DNA of 64,000 nt from Bacteroidota bacterium (GTDB lineage Bacteria > Bacteroidota > Bacteroidia > UKL13-3). How positions within the stretch are numbered: position 1 is the stretch's first letter; every line of letters begins with the position of its first letter. The position numbers and the translations under genes are program-made. Shown piece after piece: positions 16,974-24,912 of the stretch. The stretch lies in contig CANGVA010000002.1 of assembly GCA_947457395.1 (NCBI GenBank), forward strand, positions 17,234 through 81,233, written 5' to 3'. The notes under the pieces are model-generated. The model made no database searches. It was not told the DNA's origin and saw nothing but the letters and a program-made list of their open reading frames with translations.

Positions 16974-17321
16974 TTAACTCTTCATATTATCATAAATAGT
17001 TTTGATTCCTAATGCTAAAGCATCTAAATCATGTTCAATAATGTTCCACACAATGCTCAGGTCAATTCCCATATAGTCGTGAACTATTCTATTCCTAAAG
17101 CCACGAATATGAAACCAATTAATCTTAGTGTGCTTATCTCTGAACTCCTCCGGTAACCTGTTTGCTGCTTCACCAATTATTTCAAAATTTCTTATAACCG
17201 CATCAACGGTTTTAGAATCCCTTTGAAAACTAAGAAAGGTATGGTTATTGGAATAGGCTTTAATCTTATCAATGGAAGTTAAAATATCTAATAAAAGCAA
17301 CTGAGGTTCCCGCCTAGACAT
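16974..17321 (-). CDS. HepT-like HEPN domain protein (DUF86)
   Basis: The 115-residue protein has the size and pattern of DUF86/HepT HEPN toxins. The key motif RNRIVHDY, near residues 76-83, fits R-x4-H-x-Y, the catalytic RNase motif plus the tyrosine that partner MntA proteins modify with AMP in studied systems. The preceding EIIGEAANRLP helix is also typical. It begins at ATG 17321 and overlaps the end of the nucleotidyltransferase gene by 8 bases, so the two are translationally coupled. The likely role is the RNase toxin of a two-gene toxin/antitoxin module. Confidence 0.88.
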   Translation of the reverse strand: MSRREPQLLLLDILTSIDKIKAYSNNHTFLSFQRDSKTVDAVIRNFEIIGEAANRLPEEFRDKHTKINWFHIRGFRNRIVHDYMGIDLSIVWNIIEHDLDALALGIKTIYDNMKS

Positions 17322-17604
17322 AATTTAACTCCTTCTCAATTTCTTTCATATAATTTGGCTTAATGCCATTTTTTGATACCAAATCAACCCTTAAATTAAG
17401 AAGCCTCTCTAAATCATTTGCCAAATCAATAAAGGCTATACCAATTGGCTTATTAAAATCAACCAATATATCAACATCGCTTTCGTCTGTCTGCTGACCA
17501 CGTCCATAACTGCCAAATATGGCTATAGTGCGCACACCATACTTATTTCCCAACTCTGTTTTATTGTTTTGAAGCGTTTCTTTGATTTGTGCCAAAGTTA
17601 TCAT
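17314..17604 (-). CDS. MntA-like minimal nucleotidyltransferase
   Basis: The 96-residue protein carries the nucleotidyltransferase signature GSYGRGQQTDESDVDILVDF near 31-50, that is GS-x10-DxD, and little else, as in MntA/MNT antitoxins that AMPylate a HepT partner. ATG 17604 is preferred over an in-frame TTG five codons upstream because the protein then starts MITLAQIKE, like its relatives. A perfect TATATTTG box lies only 4 bases upstream of that ATG. It is the first gene of a two-gene operon with the HEPN gene, overlapping it by 8 bases. Confidence 0.88.
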   Translation of the reverse strand: MITLAQIKETLQNNKTELGNKYGVRTIAIFGSYGRGQQTDESDVDILVDFNKPIGIAFIDLANDLERLLNLRVDLVSKNGIKPNYMKEIEKELNYV

Positions 17605-17608
17605 TACA

Positions 17609-17616
17609 CAAATATA
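17609..17616 (-). promoter_or_regulatory. -7 box (TATATTTG) of the MntA/HepT operon
   Basis: The minus strand reads TATATTTG, a full match to the Bacteroidota TAnnTTTG element, ending 4 bases before ATG 17604. No clear TTTG lies 19 bases further upstream. The spacing implies a leaderless or nearly leaderless transcript. Confidence 0.5.
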
Positions 17617-17750
17617 CAAAGGCTGTTATATTTTGCTAATGTGTTATTGAATAAGAGTATAGATTGGTTTTTATAGTATTTCAACTACTTAAATAGTTTA
17701 CAAATTTAAACCTGATGCTATGCCCTCAAAAAAATACGTATATTTTACGA

Positions 17751-19208
17751 TTATTTATTTCTTCTCTCTACCATAAATACTACACCGGCAAATAAGAATA
17801 GCAGCAACCCGTTTAACATAAATTGTGTGGTGAACGATGCGGTATTTGCTTTCAGTAAAACTGCAGCAGCATAAATCATAAGTGCTAATATTATATAACC
17901 CATCAGCTTTATGGTGTGGTAAGGAATGGGGTAATATTTTAATCCCATGAAATAGCAAATCAATGTCATGCTCACATAACAAATCAATGTAGCCCAAGCT
18001 GCACCGGTATATCCCATCATGGGCACCAAAATAAAGTTGGCGGCAATGGTAATACCTGCACCTATCAGTGAAATCATGGCACCCTTATTGGTTTGATCAG
18101 ATAATTTATACCAAACAGAAAGGTTATAGTAAATGCCTAGAAACATATTGGCAATAAGCAATACCGGCACCACATGCAATCCCTCCCAAAAATTACTGTC
18201 GAGAAAATATTTACATACGTCCATAAACAGGGTAACACCTAAAAACAACCCTAAGCAAACCAGTACAAAGTAATCCATGACCTGCGCATATACCGTTCGC
18301 TTATCATCTGTTTTGGCATGACTAAAGAAAAACGGTTCTGCCGCATACCGAAACGCCTGAATAAACAACGTCATTAAAATGCTGAGTTTATAATTGGCTC
18401 CATAAATACCATTGGCAGCAAGACCTTCCTCCGGTGTAGCATAAAAGTAAGCAATAATGGTGCGGTCCAATGTTTCATTTATCATGCCCGCAAAACCAAC
18501 CACCATCAATGGCAATGCATATGCAAGCATCTGCCGCCACAACAGCACATCAAACTTACCCGTTATCATGGCTTTAAACTCAGGTAATAGCAAGGGAATA
18601 GTTATACAGCTTGCTACCAAATTGGAAATAAAAATCATTCCTACATTTACACTTCCGTTAAAAAAAGGAAGCAGCACCTGATGGTGCTGATGCACATACG
18701 GACACAACAAGAGAAAGTACAGGTTAAGCAGAATATTGGTAAAAATATTGATGTTCTTAATCAGCGCAAAGCGCAGCGGTTTGTTGTGGTGACGCAGATA
18801 GGCAAATGGCAGTGCGCTGATAGCATCCAATGCAATAATGAGTGTAAAATAAATAACATACTCCGGGTGTTGTGGTAACCGAATGAGTGATGCAACAGGT
18901 GAGGCAAAAAGAGAAAATACGACCACAAAAAAAGATGAACTCATGAGCAAAGAGCGCAGGCCTGTGGCATATACATCCTCCGGGCGTTCATGCTTGGTTG
19001 AAAATCTGAAAAAAGCAGTTTCCATTCCATAAGTAAGCAACACATTGAAAAAGGTTACATAGGAATACATGAGTGTATTTACCCCATATTCAGCAGTTGA
19101 GAAAAGGGCTGTATGCAGCGGTACCAGAAGGTAGTTAACAAAGCGGCCTACAATTTGGCTAAGGCCATAAACCGCTGTCTGAGAAGCTAACTTTTTTAAT
19201 GCGCTCAA
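17751..19208 (-). CDS. Polysaccharide/lipopolysaccharide flippase (MOP superfamily, Wzx-like)
   Basis: The 485-residue, very hydrophobic protein has about twelve to fourteen predicted membrane helices across its whole length. The opening LKKLASQTAVYGLSQIVGRF and the amphipathic segment VPLHTALFSTAEYGV are typical of oligosaccharide flippases of the polysaccharide synthesis family, which move lipid-linked glycans across the inner membrane. The start is TTG at 19208; no ATG is in frame upstream, and the next one, about 45 codons inside, would remove the first helix. It stands alone here; the glycan genes at 56-64 kb could supply its substrate, but that is a guess. Confidence 0.88.
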   Translation of the reverse strand: MSALKKLASQTAVYGLSQIVGRFVNYLLVPLHTALFSTAEYGVNTLMYSYVTFFNVLLTYGMETAFFRFSTKHERPEDVYATGLRSLLMSSSFFVVVFSLFASPVASLIRLPQHPEYVIYFTLIIALDAISALPFAYLRHHNKPLRFALIKNINIFTNILLNLYFLLLCPYVHQHHQVLLPFFNGSVNVGMIFISNLVASCITIPLLLPEFKAMITGKFDVLLWRQMLAYALPLMVVGFAGMINETLDRTIIAYFYATPEEGLAANGIYGANYKLSILMTLFIQAFRYAAEPFFFSHAKTDDKRTVYAQVMDYFVLVCLGLFLGVTLFMDVCKYFLDSNFWEGLHVVPVLLIANMFLGIYYNLSVWYKLSDQTNKGAMISLIGAGITIAANFILVPMMGYTGAAWATLICYVSMTLICYFMGLKYYPIPYHTIKLMGYIILALMIYAAAVLLKANTASFTTQFMLNGLLLFLFAGVVFMVERRNK

Positions 19209-19298
19209 TAAATGTTTTATTGCTAATTAACGATTCAAATTACATAAAATTATTTCACTGAAATTTCGTTGCTTATACACAACATCAGCTGCTTTGTC

Positions 19299-19306
19299 TA
19301 TTTTCG
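19299..19306 (+). promoter_or_regulatory. Possible -7 box (TATTTTCG) of the TPR gene
   Basis: TATTTTCG matches TAnnTTTG at seven of eight positions and ends 5 bases before ATG 19312. The usual upstream TTTG is not evident, so this is tentative; it would give a leaderless mRNA. Confidence 0.35.
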
Positions 19307-19311
19307 CAACA

Positions 19312-21129
19312 ATGTTAAAACAACCGATCATTCTATTATGCTTCCTGTGCCTTGGCCTAACTGTATTTGCGCAGCAAAAAGACGAGCAACTGGCTGCACA
19401 ATATTTTGCCAATAATGAGTTTGATAAAGCCGCTGATTTATATGAAAAGCTGCTGAATAAAACAGGTCAATCTGGATATTATTACGAAAATCTGTTGTTG
19501 TGTTATTTTAAACTAAACCGTTTTGATGATGCCGAAAAAATGGTGAAGAAACAAGTGCGCAGAAACGAAGACAATGCCTACTACCCCGTTGATCTGGGTT
19601 ATGTATACAAAAAGGCCGGACAAGCAGATAAAGCCAAAAAACACTGGGACGAAGTGATTAGTAAACTAAAACCGGGAGAAATGTACATCACCGAAACAGC
19701 CAATGCTTTTCAGAAAAGAGGAGAAACTGATCTGGCCATTGGAACCTATTTGCGCGGCAGGAAAATAAATGGCAACAGCATTTCATTATTTGCCATTCCG
19801 CTTGCACAATTATATGGCGAGAAAAAAGAAACGAGGCTGATGTGTGAAGAATATCTCAATGCATTACAAAACAACCCGTCATTGATAGAAGATGTAGAAG
19901 GATACCTGCAGCTATTTATTGAGAACAATGCCGATTATCAGATACTGAAAACCGCATTGATTAAAAAGAGTAAGGACTTTCCGGGTAATGAAGTGTATAA
20001 CGAAATGCTTATCTGGCTCTATGTGCAACGTAAAGATTTTGACAATGCATTTATACATGCAAAGGCAATAGATAAGCGCTATAAAGAAGAGGGTCGCAGA
20101 CTTATTGATTTAGGATACCTGGCTTCAGCCAATGAAAAATTTGATGCAGCCGCTTCTATATTTTCTTATGTTGCCACTGCATACGGAAATACCAAACCTT
20201 ATTACCTGAATGCACGCACCGGTATGCTGGATGCCAAAAGCAAAAAAATCTTCTTCACGGGAAAATATTCTGCTGATGAATTAAACGTGTTGGAGACTGA
20301 TTACTTAAACTTTATACAGGAGTTTGGCAAAACCTATTTTACGGCATCTGCCATGCGCGAGTTGGCCAGGCTTAGGGTTTATCACCTTAAAAATTATGAT
20401 TCCGGTATTGCTTTGTTTAAAGAAATTATTGAATTGCCGCGTTTGGATAATAAGTTTAAAGCTGAGTGCAAACTGGAGCTGGGTGATATCTATGTTTTGA
20501 AAGGAGAAGAGTGGGATGGCATGCTGCTTTACGGACAAGTTGATAAAGATTTTTTAGAAGACCCATTGGGGCAGGAAGCCAAATTCAGAAATGCACGTTT
20601 ATCTTATTACCTGGGTGAGTTTGAATGGGCACGTGCCCAACTGGATGTGCTCAAAACAGCTACCACCCAACTTATTGCCAACAACGCACTGGAGCTTTCG
20701 CTGCTCATACAGGACAATACGCTAGATAGCATTGAAGAACCGCTAAAACTTTTTGCAAAAGCAGATTTATATTACTTCCAAAACCAAACGCAAGCTGCAA
20801 TCAAATTGCTGGATAGTATACAACAACTATATCCGCGTCATGCGCTGGATGATGATATTCTGTTTAAACGCGCACAGATTTTCTTAAAAGAAAAAAACTA
20901 TGCGCAGGCGCTACGCTACCTGGAACAACTACTCAAAGAACATGGCTCAGGAATACTTGGCGACAATGCATTGTATACAATGGCTATAATCTCTGAAATA
21001 AACCCTGGAGATAAAGAAAAAGCGAAAAAACTATACGAACAATTTATTGAGACTTATCCCGGTAGTTTTTTCATAACAGAAGTACGCAAGCGCTACCGTG
21101 TTTTGCGTGGAGATAACTTAATTGAATAA
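19312..21129 (+). CDS. Exported tetratricopeptide-repeat protein
   Basis: The 605-residue protein has a signal peptide (MLKQPIILLCFLCLGLTVFAQ) and is then almost wholly alpha-helical TPR repeats. Clear repeats occur at the start (AAQYFANNEFDKAADLYEKL), near 70-110, and at the C-terminus (QIFLKEKNYAQALRYLEQLL and EKAKKLYEQFIETYPG). ATG 19312 is chosen over an in-frame TTG at 19294 because it begins the signal peptide. It probably acts in the periplasm or at the outer membrane as a scaffold; the partner is unknown. The DUF4286 gene follows after 2 bases, so the two form an operon. Confidence 0.85.
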   Translation: MLKQPIILLCFLCLGLTVFAQQKDEQLAAQYFANNEFDKAADLYEKLLNKTGQSGYYYENLLLCYFKLNRFDDAEKMVKKQVRRNEDNAYYPVDLGYVYKKAGQADKAKKHWDEVISKLKPGEMYITETANAFQKRGETDLAIGTYLRGRKINGNSISLFAIPLAQLYGEKKETRLMCEEYLNALQNNPSLIEDVEGYLQLFIENNADYQILKTALIKKSKDFPGNEVYNEMLIWLYVQRKDFDNAFIHAKAIDKRYKEEGRRLIDLGYLASANEKFDAAASIFSYVATAYGNTKPYYLNARTGMLDAKSKKIFFTGKYSADELNVLETDYLNFIQEFGKTYFTASAMRELARLRVYHLKNYDSGIALFKEIIELPRLDNKFKAECKLELGDIYVLKGEEWDGMLLYGQVDKDFLEDPLGQEAKFRNARLSYYLGEFEWARAQLDVLKTATTQLIANNALELSLLIQDNTLDSIEEPLKLFAKADLYYFQNQTQAAIKLLDSIQQLYPRHALDDDILFKRAQIFLKEKNYAQALRYLEQLLKEHGSGILGDNALYTMAIISEINPGDKEKAKKLYEQFIETYPGSFFITEVRKRYRVLRGDNLIE

Positions 21130-21131
21130 AT

Positions 21132-21440
21132 ATGATTATTTACAACGTAACTATTAATGTAGAAGATGATGTGCATGAGCAATGGCTCAGCTGGATGAAG
21201 CAAACACATTTGCCGGAGGTGATGCACACCGGTTTTTTTACCGAATATAAAATGGCAAAGTTGCTTACCAGGCAACCCGATGAAACAGGTACAACCTATG
21301 TTATACAATACACGGCAAAATCCATGAACGATTATGAATCCTACCAACGTGATTGCGCTCCTGCCCTGCAAGCTGAAACCAGAAAACTGTTTGACGGAAA
21401 ATTTGTAGCATTCAGAAGTTTAATGGAGGTGGTTGATTAG
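21132..21440 (+). CDS. DUF4286 family protein
   Basis: The 102-residue soluble protein begins MIIYNVTINVEDDVHEQWL and has the WMKQTHLPEVMHTGFF and TYVIQYTAKSMNDYESYQ segments typical of the DUF4286 family, found widely in Bacteroidota as a single ferredoxin-like domain of unknown function. It has no signal peptide. It begins 2 bases after the TPR gene stop and is the last gene before the terminator shared with gapA. Confidence 0.88.
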   Translation: MIIYNVTINVEDDVHEQWLSWMKQTHLPEVMHTGFFTEYKMAKLLTRQPDETGTTYVIQYTAKSMNDYESYQRDCAPALQAETRKLFDGKFVAFRSLMEVVD

Positions 21441-21505
21441 GGATTAGAAGATTGAACGATTAGTTTCTAAAAGACAATATAAAGCAACCAGCATTGATTA
21501 AGTAA

Positions 21506-21536
21506 TAAAAAAACCCGAACCATACTGATTCGGGTT
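21506..21536 (-). terminator. Terminator between the DUF4286 gene and gapA, used by gapA
   Basis: An 8-bp perfect stem, AACCCGAA (21512-21519) with TTCGGGTT (21529-21536), has a 9-base loop. An A-run at 21506-21511 gives the U-tract for gapA on the minus strand. On the plus strand the T-tract is short (TTTT), so it may also weakly stop the TPR/DUF4286 transcript. Confidence 0.85.
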
Positions 21537-21560
21537 TTCCGCTTATAGCTGTAAATTTCC

Positions 21561-22574
<1,014 letters not shown>

Positions 22575-22597
22575 TTAGTTTTTTTTATAAGCGGGTG

Positions 22598-22628
22598 CAA
22601 AGTTACCCTACCAAATTTTTTAAACAAA
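22598..22628 (-). promoter_or_regulatory. Consensus Bacteroidota promoter for gapA
   Basis: On the minus strand TTTG (22625-22628) is followed after exactly 19 bases by TAACTTTG (22598-22605), a full match to the Bacteroidota housekeeping sigma consensus. It leaves a leader of about 35 bases before ATG 22559, in keeping with strong constitutive expression. Confidence 0.8.
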
Positions 22629-22632
22629 TCTT

Positions 22633-22662
22633 TTTGGAAATTAAAAAAGAGACCTATTTTTG
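22633..22662 (+). promoter_or_regulatory. Promoter for tRNA-Glu
   Basis: TTTG (22633-22636) and TATTTTTG (22655-22662) are separated by 18 bases and lie 12 bases before the mature tRNA 5' end. The element is back to back with the gapA promoter; their -33 boxes are only 4 bases apart. Confidence 0.75.
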
Positions 22663-22674
22663 CAGCCCTTTAAT

Positions 22675-22746
22675 GGCCCGTTCGTCTATCGGTTAGGACA
22701 TCAGGTTTTCATCCTGGAAAGAGGGGTTCGATTCCCCTACGGGCTA
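22675..22746 (+). tRNA. tRNA-Glu (anticodon TTC)
   Basis: The 72 bases fold as a cloverleaf. The acceptor pairs GGCCCGT (22675-22681) with ACGGGCT (22739-22745), starting with a G-U pair, and the discriminator is A. The anticodon stem CAGG/CCTG encloses loop TTTTCAT with anticodon TTC. The T-arm has GGGG-TTCGATT-CCCC. CCA is not encoded. The 3' end is copied twice downstream. Confidence 0.95.
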
Positions 22747-22811
22747 CAAAAAGTAAATTCCTAGCTTCACCTTATGGTGAGGCTTTTTTTATGCAGTAAA
22801 CTTTAACCAAT
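22736..22811 (+). repeat. 76-bp direct repeat A, copy 1 (tRNA 3' end plus terminator)
   Basis: These 76 bases start inside the T-arm/acceptor of tRNA-Glu (CCTACGGGCTA) and run through the terminator hairpin to TTTAACCAAT. The identical sequence recurs 179 bases downstream at 22915-22990. Confidence 0.95.
22764..22790 (+). terminator. tRNA-Glu terminator
   Basis: The stem GCTTCACC (22764-22771) pairs with GGTGAGGC (22776-22783) with one T-G pair and a TTAT loop, followed by seven T. It lies 18 bases past the tRNA. Confidence 0.85.
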
Positions 22812-22833
22812 ATTCAAGGCTTAGTGCTTTTTT

Positions 22834-22925
22834 TAGCCCTAGGGGAATAACTGCCCCACGGTCTGGCTCCTCGCTAAAATGATTCCCCGAATCATTTTTA
22901 TAACGCTCGGCCCTCCTACGGGCTA
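22834..22925. repeat. Palindromic element 1 (TAGCCC...GGGCTA ends, 92 bp)
   Basis: The element starts TAGCCCTAGGGG and ends CCTCCTACGGGCTA, so its ends are inverted repeats (TAGCCC/GGGCTA). Inside is a perfect 10-bp hairpin, AAAATGATTC (22876-22885) with GAATCATTTT (22889-22898). Its last 44 bases (22882-22925) recur exactly as the right half of element 2. It contains no open frame of note. Confidence 0.7.
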
Positions 22926-22990
22926 CAAAAAGTAAATTCCTAGCTTCACCTTATGGTGAGGCTTTTTTTATGCAGTAAACTTTAACCAAT
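22915..22990 (+). repeat. 76-bp direct repeat A, copy 2
   Basis: This is a perfect copy of 22736-22811. It carries a second terminator hairpin (22943-22969) but only the last 11 bases of the tRNA, so it is not a tRNA gene. Its first 11 bases are also the right end of palindromic element 1. Confidence 0.95.
22943..22969 (+). terminator. Duplicated terminator hairpin in repeat A copy 2
   Basis: The same GCTTCACC/GGTGAGGC stem and seven-T tail as after the tRNA, displaced by 179 bases. No gene of its own precedes it. Confidence 0.7.
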
Positions 22991-23010
22991 CACAAACTTT
23001 ATACTTTTTG

Positions 23011-23166
23011 TAGCCCACAGGCTGTGCGCAAAGCGCACAGGTTTACGCTTGCGTAAACAGAATTGAAGTTTATCCCGATCTAGAGATGCCGCGAAAAATG
23101 AGCGTGCAGCTCTTTATCGGGAATTCCCCGAATCATTTTTATAACGCTCGGCCCTCCTACGGGCTA
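23011..23166. repeat. Palindromic element 2 (TAGCCC...GGGCTA ends, 156 bp)
   Basis: It starts TAGCCCACAGG and ends CCTCCTACGGGCTA. It packs three hairpins: CTGTGCGC/GCGCACAG (23022-23040, loop AAA), GTTTACGC/GCGTAAAC (23041-23058, loop TT) and an outer TCCCGAT (23073-23079)/ATCGGGA (23116-23122). The right 44 bases (23123-23166) equal 22882-22925. In addition, 23002-23016 is the exact reverse complement of 22920-22934 (15 bp). No coding frame is apparent. Confidence 0.7.
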
Positions 23167-23332
23167 AACAAACATTTTTACAAAGCCTTGTAAATAAAGA
23201 GTCTAGATGGCTTTTTTTGTTTTCTGACTGACAGCGGGTTTACAGAGATCATAATATCTGCCTTTTATAGCTCTAAATCTTTGCTTACAAAAATATAATT
23301 CAGCCTTACTAGTATTAAACAATTAGCTAGAA

Positions 23333-23806
23333 TTAGTTAAAGGTAATTACGAGTGGCCAAATCATTCGCAACATTACTGGCTTGCCATTTTGTTTAGCAG
23401 GTTTCCATCCAGGCATAATTTTAACAATACGAATTGCTTCTTCTTCAAGACCCCATCCAAGTTTCTTCACAATTTCTATATCAGAAATATTGCCATCTTT
23501 ATTGACCACAAACTGCAAAACAACACGGCCTTCAATTCCATTTTCACGAGCCATTGGGGGGTATTGTATATTCTTACGTAAAAAGGCCATCATGGCTTCC
23601 TGTCCTCCCGGAAATTCAGGCATCTCTTCTGCAAAGGTTAAAATATCAGGCTCTTGCTGATTCAATTTGTTCATTGAACTGTCAACTATGTCCTCATCGC
23701 TTCTATAAGAGGCATTACCTGTATTTTGAGGCACATTCTGTCCAAATAGCGCTGATGTATAAATCAGAAAACAAACTAACATAAATATTAAATGTTGCGC
23801 TTTCAT
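23333..23806 (-). CDS. Exported TonB C-terminal-domain protein
   Basis: The 157-residue protein begins with a signal peptide (MKAQHLIFMLVCFLIYTSALFGQ), which is why ATG 23806 is chosen over an in-frame TTG 12 codons upstream. After a short polar linker the C-terminal 90 residues form a TonB C-terminal domain: FPGGQEAMMAFLRKNIQYP, then GRVVLQFVVNKDGNI, and a closing MPGWKPAKQNGKPV segment. The proline-rich arm and cytoplasmic anchor of true TonB are missing, so it is unlikely to transduce energy; such short exported forms are common in Bacteroidota and of uncertain role. It stands alone, with no ExbB/ExbD nearby. Confidence 0.85.
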   Translation of the reverse strand: MKAQHLIFMLVCFLIYTSALFGQNVPQNTGNASYRSDEDIVDSSMNKLNQQEPDILTFAEEMPEFPGGQEAMMAFLRKNIQYPPMARENGIEGRVVLQFVVNKDGNISDIEIVKKLGWGLEEEAIRIVKIMPGWKPAKQNGKPVMLRMIWPLVITFN

Positions 23807-23839
23807 AGTGTATAATAACAAGTACGTTGGATAATATAA

Positions 23840-23847
23840 CAAATATA
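23840..23847 (-). promoter_or_regulatory. -7 box (TATATTTG) of the TonB-domain gene
   Basis: The minus strand reads TATATTTG, 33 bases before ATG 23806. The -33 element is not clear. Confidence 0.4.
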
Positions 23848-24029
23848 GTAACTCTTCTTCATCGTTGAATTATAATTACACTAGCCAATTTCACAGTTAA
23901 GTAATCTATAAAAGTAAGAATTAACAGCGCTAAAGGCCAAAGGCTAAGAGCAAGTAGCAGCATAAAAAATGAAATGAAGAATATAGAAGCCTTGAAACCC
24001 TTATGTGAGCATAATAAAGGTACAACCAC

Positions 24030-24749
24030 TCAATCATACAACTCAAACTTAATATGCTCCTTGCCGTAGCCCATGTTACTCAGTCGCTCACGGGCTTCTT
24101 TAAGCATGGCACTCCAGCCGCATAAATAAAAATATGCAGGTCTGTGGTCGCTGAAAATTTCTTCGTATACCTCATGTACATATCCGTGTTTTCCCTGCCA
24201 GGTTGCCGCTTCTTCTCTGGACAGCACCGGAATAAACCTGAACTCCGGAAACTGTTTTTCCAGCGCTTCCATCTCCTGTTTGTATAAGATATCCGCTACT
24301 TTTCTGTTGCCAAAAATCATATATATGTTTTTATGCGGAATATGATTATTGAGTACATGCAGCAGCATGCTGCGCAAAGGAGCAATACCTGTTCCCGTGG
24401 CTATAAAACACAGGTCGTGCTCGATGTGCTCAGGCAAGATAAATTTACCGATGGGCCCTGCAACCGGCACAGTGCTGCCAACGGTATAATTGTCCCACAT
24501 AAAGGGGGTGCCTTGCCCGGGTGGGTTTAATACAATAATCAGTTCAAACGTATTGTCATCTGAAGGTGCAGATGCAATAGAGTAGCTGCGGTAGGAGATT
24601 TTTGAATCAATGGGCAGGTTAAGCATCACAAACTGCCCCGGTTTGAAATGGAATTTTTCCATATGTGGTACCCTAAAGAAAAACCGCTTTACAGCAGGGC
24701 TCTCTTCCTTTATATCTATAATCCGGGCATCATAAAACTGCTGTTTCAT
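24030..24749 (-). CDS. FAD/NAD(P)-binding oxidoreductase (ferredoxin-NADP reductase type)
   Basis: The 239-residue protein has the two-domain reductase fold. The FAD-binding barrel carries RSYSIASAP near 54-62 (the RxYS flavin motif). The NAD(P) domain carries IATGTGIAPLRSML near 115-128 and ends with YLCGWSAMLKEARERL, the usual CGxxxMxxxxxxxL pattern. It has no 2Fe-2S domain, so electrons must pass to or from a separate partner, perhaps a ferredoxin or flavodoxin. It is divergent from the M6 protease gene and appears monocistronic. The substrate cannot be told from the sequence. Confidence 0.85.
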   Translation of the reverse strand: MKQQFYDARIIDIKEESPAVKRFFFRVPHMEKFHFKPGQFVMLNLPIDSKISYRSYSIASAPSDDNTFELIIVLNPPGQGTPFMWDNYTVGSTVPVAGPIGKFILPEHIEHDLCFIATGTGIAPLRSMLLHVLNNHIPHKNIYMIFGNRKVADILYKQEMEALEKQFPEFRFIPVLSREEAATWQGKHGYVHEVYEEIFSDHRPAYFYLCGWSAMLKEARERLSNMGYGKEHIKFELYD

Positions 24750-24851
24750 AGGGTTGTATTTTTAAACATGAATATGACAAAACAAAAAACTTGCTACAAT
24801 TTAACTTGTTTAGGTTGCATCTGCATAACCGAAGGTACGAAATAGCTCTTG

Positions 24852-24859
24852 TATTTTTG
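24852..24859 (+). promoter_or_regulatory. -7 box (TATTTTTG) of the M6 protease gene
   Basis: TATTTTTG fits TAnnTTTG and lies 53 bases before ATG 24913; no good -33 box is seen. Confidence 0.4.
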
Positions 24860-24912
24860 CCCTCATTTATGATTATTTGTTGCTTGAAATTCAAATACTT
24901 CTCATTAAAAAC

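Larger units (their letters stand above)
22747..23332. other. 586-bp gene-free region after tRNA-Glu
   Basis: From 22747 to 23166 the sequence is almost entirely the two 76-bp repeats, two palindromic elements and their hairpins, with 20-22-bp unique spacers. From 23167 to 23332 it is AT-rich and I see no gene, only a weak AAAGCC...GGCTTTTTTT stem near 23180-23220. Confidence 0.8.

Noticed and set aside
22915..22925. Second tRNA-Glu gene
   Set aside because: Only the last 11 bases of the tRNA are present; there is no D-arm, anticodon arm or full T-arm, so it is a repeat end, not a gene.
22736..23166. CRISPR array
   Set aside because: The repeats are few, long and unequal, spacers are not of uniform length and no cas gene is nearby.
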